A stretch of DNA of 32,403 bases. Source: Sphingopyxis sp. (GTDB lineage Bacteria > Pseudomonadota > Alphaproteobacteria > Sphingomonadales > Sphingomonadaceae). The notes under the pieces were generated by a model, which worked only from the letters and a program-made list of their open reading frames with translations, had not been told where the DNA came from and made no database searches. A program made the position numbers and the translations under genes. Shown piece by piece: positions 31,283-32,403 of the stretch. Numbering within the stretch: the first letter of the stretch is position 1; each line of letters starts with the position of its first letter. Location: positions 1 through 32,403 of the forward strand of contig JAURVS010000131.1 of the NCBI GenBank assembly GCA_030655355.1, read 5' to 3'.

Positions 31283-32403
31283 ATGTCTGTCAATCTGGAA
31301 CAATGGATCAGCGACCATAAAATCGACGAAGTCGAATGTATCGTCCCCGACATCAACGGGGTGCAGCGCGGCAAGGTGCTCCCTGCCAAGAAGTTCCTGT
31401 CATCGGTGAAGGACAAGTCGCTGCGCATTCCGGGCAGCGTCTTCATCTGCACGATCGATGGCCATTACCCCGAAGACATCGACGATATCTGGGACAAGGA
31501 CCCCGACAAGATACTGATCGCCGACCCCAGCACCATCTGCGTCGCACCCGGCTTCAAATCGCCCACAGCGTTTGTCATTGCCGACGCCTTCAATGGCGAC
31601 GGCAGCGAAGTCGATATCGCCCCGCGTACAATCCTGAAGAAGGTGCTCGCACTGTACGCCGAAAAGGGTTGGAAACCGATTATTGCGCCCGAGGTGGAAT
31701 TCTATCTGGTGTCGCAAAACACCGATCCCGATTTCCCGCTGACCCCGCCCACCGGACAGTCAGGACGGAGCGAGACCGCGAGCCAGCCTTACGGGCTCGA
31801 GGCGATGAACGAATATGAGGATATCATCGACCATATCTACGACGATTGCGAGCTGATGGGGCTCGATATCGACACGATGATTCACGAAATGGGCGCCGCA
31901 CAGCTTGAGGTCAATTTCGAGCATGGCGACCCGCTGCGACTTGCCGACGAAGTGTTTCTCTTCAAGCGCGTCGTGCGCAATGTCGCGAAGCAGCATGACG
32001 TCTATGCGACGTTCATGGCGAATCCGATGGCGGGCCAACCGGGCAGCGCAATGCACATTCACCAGTCGGTGGTCGACGCCAATACCGGCAAAAATCTGTT
32101 CTCGACCGCCAACGGCCGCGATAGCGCGATGTTCCGCAGCTATATCGCCGGGCTGGTGCGTTACATGCCGCAAATCTCGCCTTTGTGGGCCCCCAATGTA
32201 AACAGCTTTCGCCGTATGCGCCCCGACAGCGCGGCGCCGATCAACGTTCAATGGGGCGAGGACAACCGGTCGTGCGGTTTCCGCGTGCCGATATCCGACA
32301 AGGCGAACCGCCGCGTTGAAAACCGCCTGCCCGGCGCCGACAGCAATCCCTATCTCGCGATCGCCGCCTCGCTCATCTGCGGCTATATCGGCGTCGTCGA
32401 CCG
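31283..32403 (+). CDS. Glutamine synthetase family protein, PuuA-like (3' end beyond window)
   Basis: The first 373 residues are present; the gene runs off the right edge. Type I glutamine synthetase motifs: VDPDINGVQRGK-like VPDINGVQRGKVLPAKKF at the N-terminus, the metal/catalytic APEVEFYL, MIHEMGAAQLEVNFEHGDPL, AMHIHQSV with the ammonium/glutamate-binding His, and APNVNSFRRMRPDSAAPINVQWGEDNRSCGFRVP. This lineage (gamma-glutamylputrescine synthetase or related GlnA-like enzymes) joins glutamate to amines such as putrescine rather than to ammonia. GGGG lies 5 bases before the ATG. The first ~70 residues are of the PuuA-type rather than GlnA-type. The divergent aminotransferase supports an amine-catabolic role. 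Confidence 0.87.
   Translation, partial: MSVNLEQWISDHKIDEVECIVPDINGVQRGKVLPAKKFLSSVKDKSLRIPGSVFICTIDGHYPEDIDDIWDKDPDKILIADPSTICVAPGFKSPTAFVIADAFNGDGSEVDIAPRTILKKVLALYAEKGWKPIIAPEVEFYLVSQNTDPDFPLTPPTGQSGRSETASQPYGLEAMNEYEDIIDHIYDDCELMGLDIDTMIHEMGAAQLEVNFEHGDPLRLADEVFLFKRVVRNVAKQHDVYATFMANPMAGQPGSAMHIHQSVVDANTGKNLFSTANGRDSAMFRSYIAGLVRYMPQISPLWAPNVNSFRRMRPDSAAPINVQWGEDNRSCGFRVPISDKANRRVENRLPGADSNPYLAIAASLICGYIGVVD

Noticed and set aside
1-32403. CRISPR array, prophage, insertion sequence or restriction/defence island
   Set aside because: No regularly spaced repeats, integrase, transposase, phage structural or defence genes were seen; gene content is housekeeping and pilus.

Overview
The window is ordinary-looking, GC-rich alphaproteobacterial chromosome, most likely Sphingomonadaceae and perhaps Sphingopyxis. 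The grounds are the gene families and their order (argS-SPOR-nagZ-scpA-scpB-tatA-tatB-tatC), a Cpa/Tad pilus locus, an EcfG-type stress promoter motif, a CtrA-type box and an entericidin lipoprotein. I saw no rRNA, tRNA, CRISPR array, prophage or insertion sequence. No gap between genes exceeds 300 bases.

Layout: 1-74 is the start of pgsA (minus strand). 222-3450 holds an LplT-like MFS carrier (plus), then a small membrane protein, a secreted RNase T2 and nadC (minus). 3546-6793 holds a nitronate monooxygenase-like enzyme (plus), a cyclophilin (minus) and the Mg2+ channel MgtE (plus). 6832-7211 is the densest regulatory stretch: a putative EcfG promoter, two hairpins with C-rich loops (candidate sRNA or structured leader), a 42-aa entericidin, and a terminator lying inside the end of tatC. 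7164-13662 is one long minus-strand operon running argS to tatC, with a lipoprotein gene further upstream.

14621-17021 is a tightly overlapping plus-strand operon ispH-thrB-rnhA, followed by a YegP-like small protein and a DauA-like FAD oxidoreductase (minus). 18531-25677 is a Tad/Flp pilus operon: cpaA, cpaB, cpaC, cpaD, cpaE, tadB, tadC. The assembly ATPase gene cpaF, normally found between cpaE and tadB, is absent, and no Flp pilin gene is seen. 25735-27207 holds an FAH-family hydrolase and a small Tat-signal protein (minus).

27356-29704 carries a PhoR-type kinase without an adjacent response regulator. It is followed by a cold-shock gene with a potentially switching leader, a divergent IF-1 paralogue starting with TTG, and two small proteins. 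The window ends with an omega-amino acid:pyruvate aminotransferase (minus) divergent from a PuuA-like glutamine synthetase (plus, cut by the window edge), which suggests amine or polyamine use.

The most unusual observations are the EcfG motif with its two C-rich-loop hairpins, the mutually exclusive pairings in the csp leader next to a TTG-started IF-1, and the tad locus lacking cpaF. All functional statements come from reading sequence and family knowledge; no database search was run.
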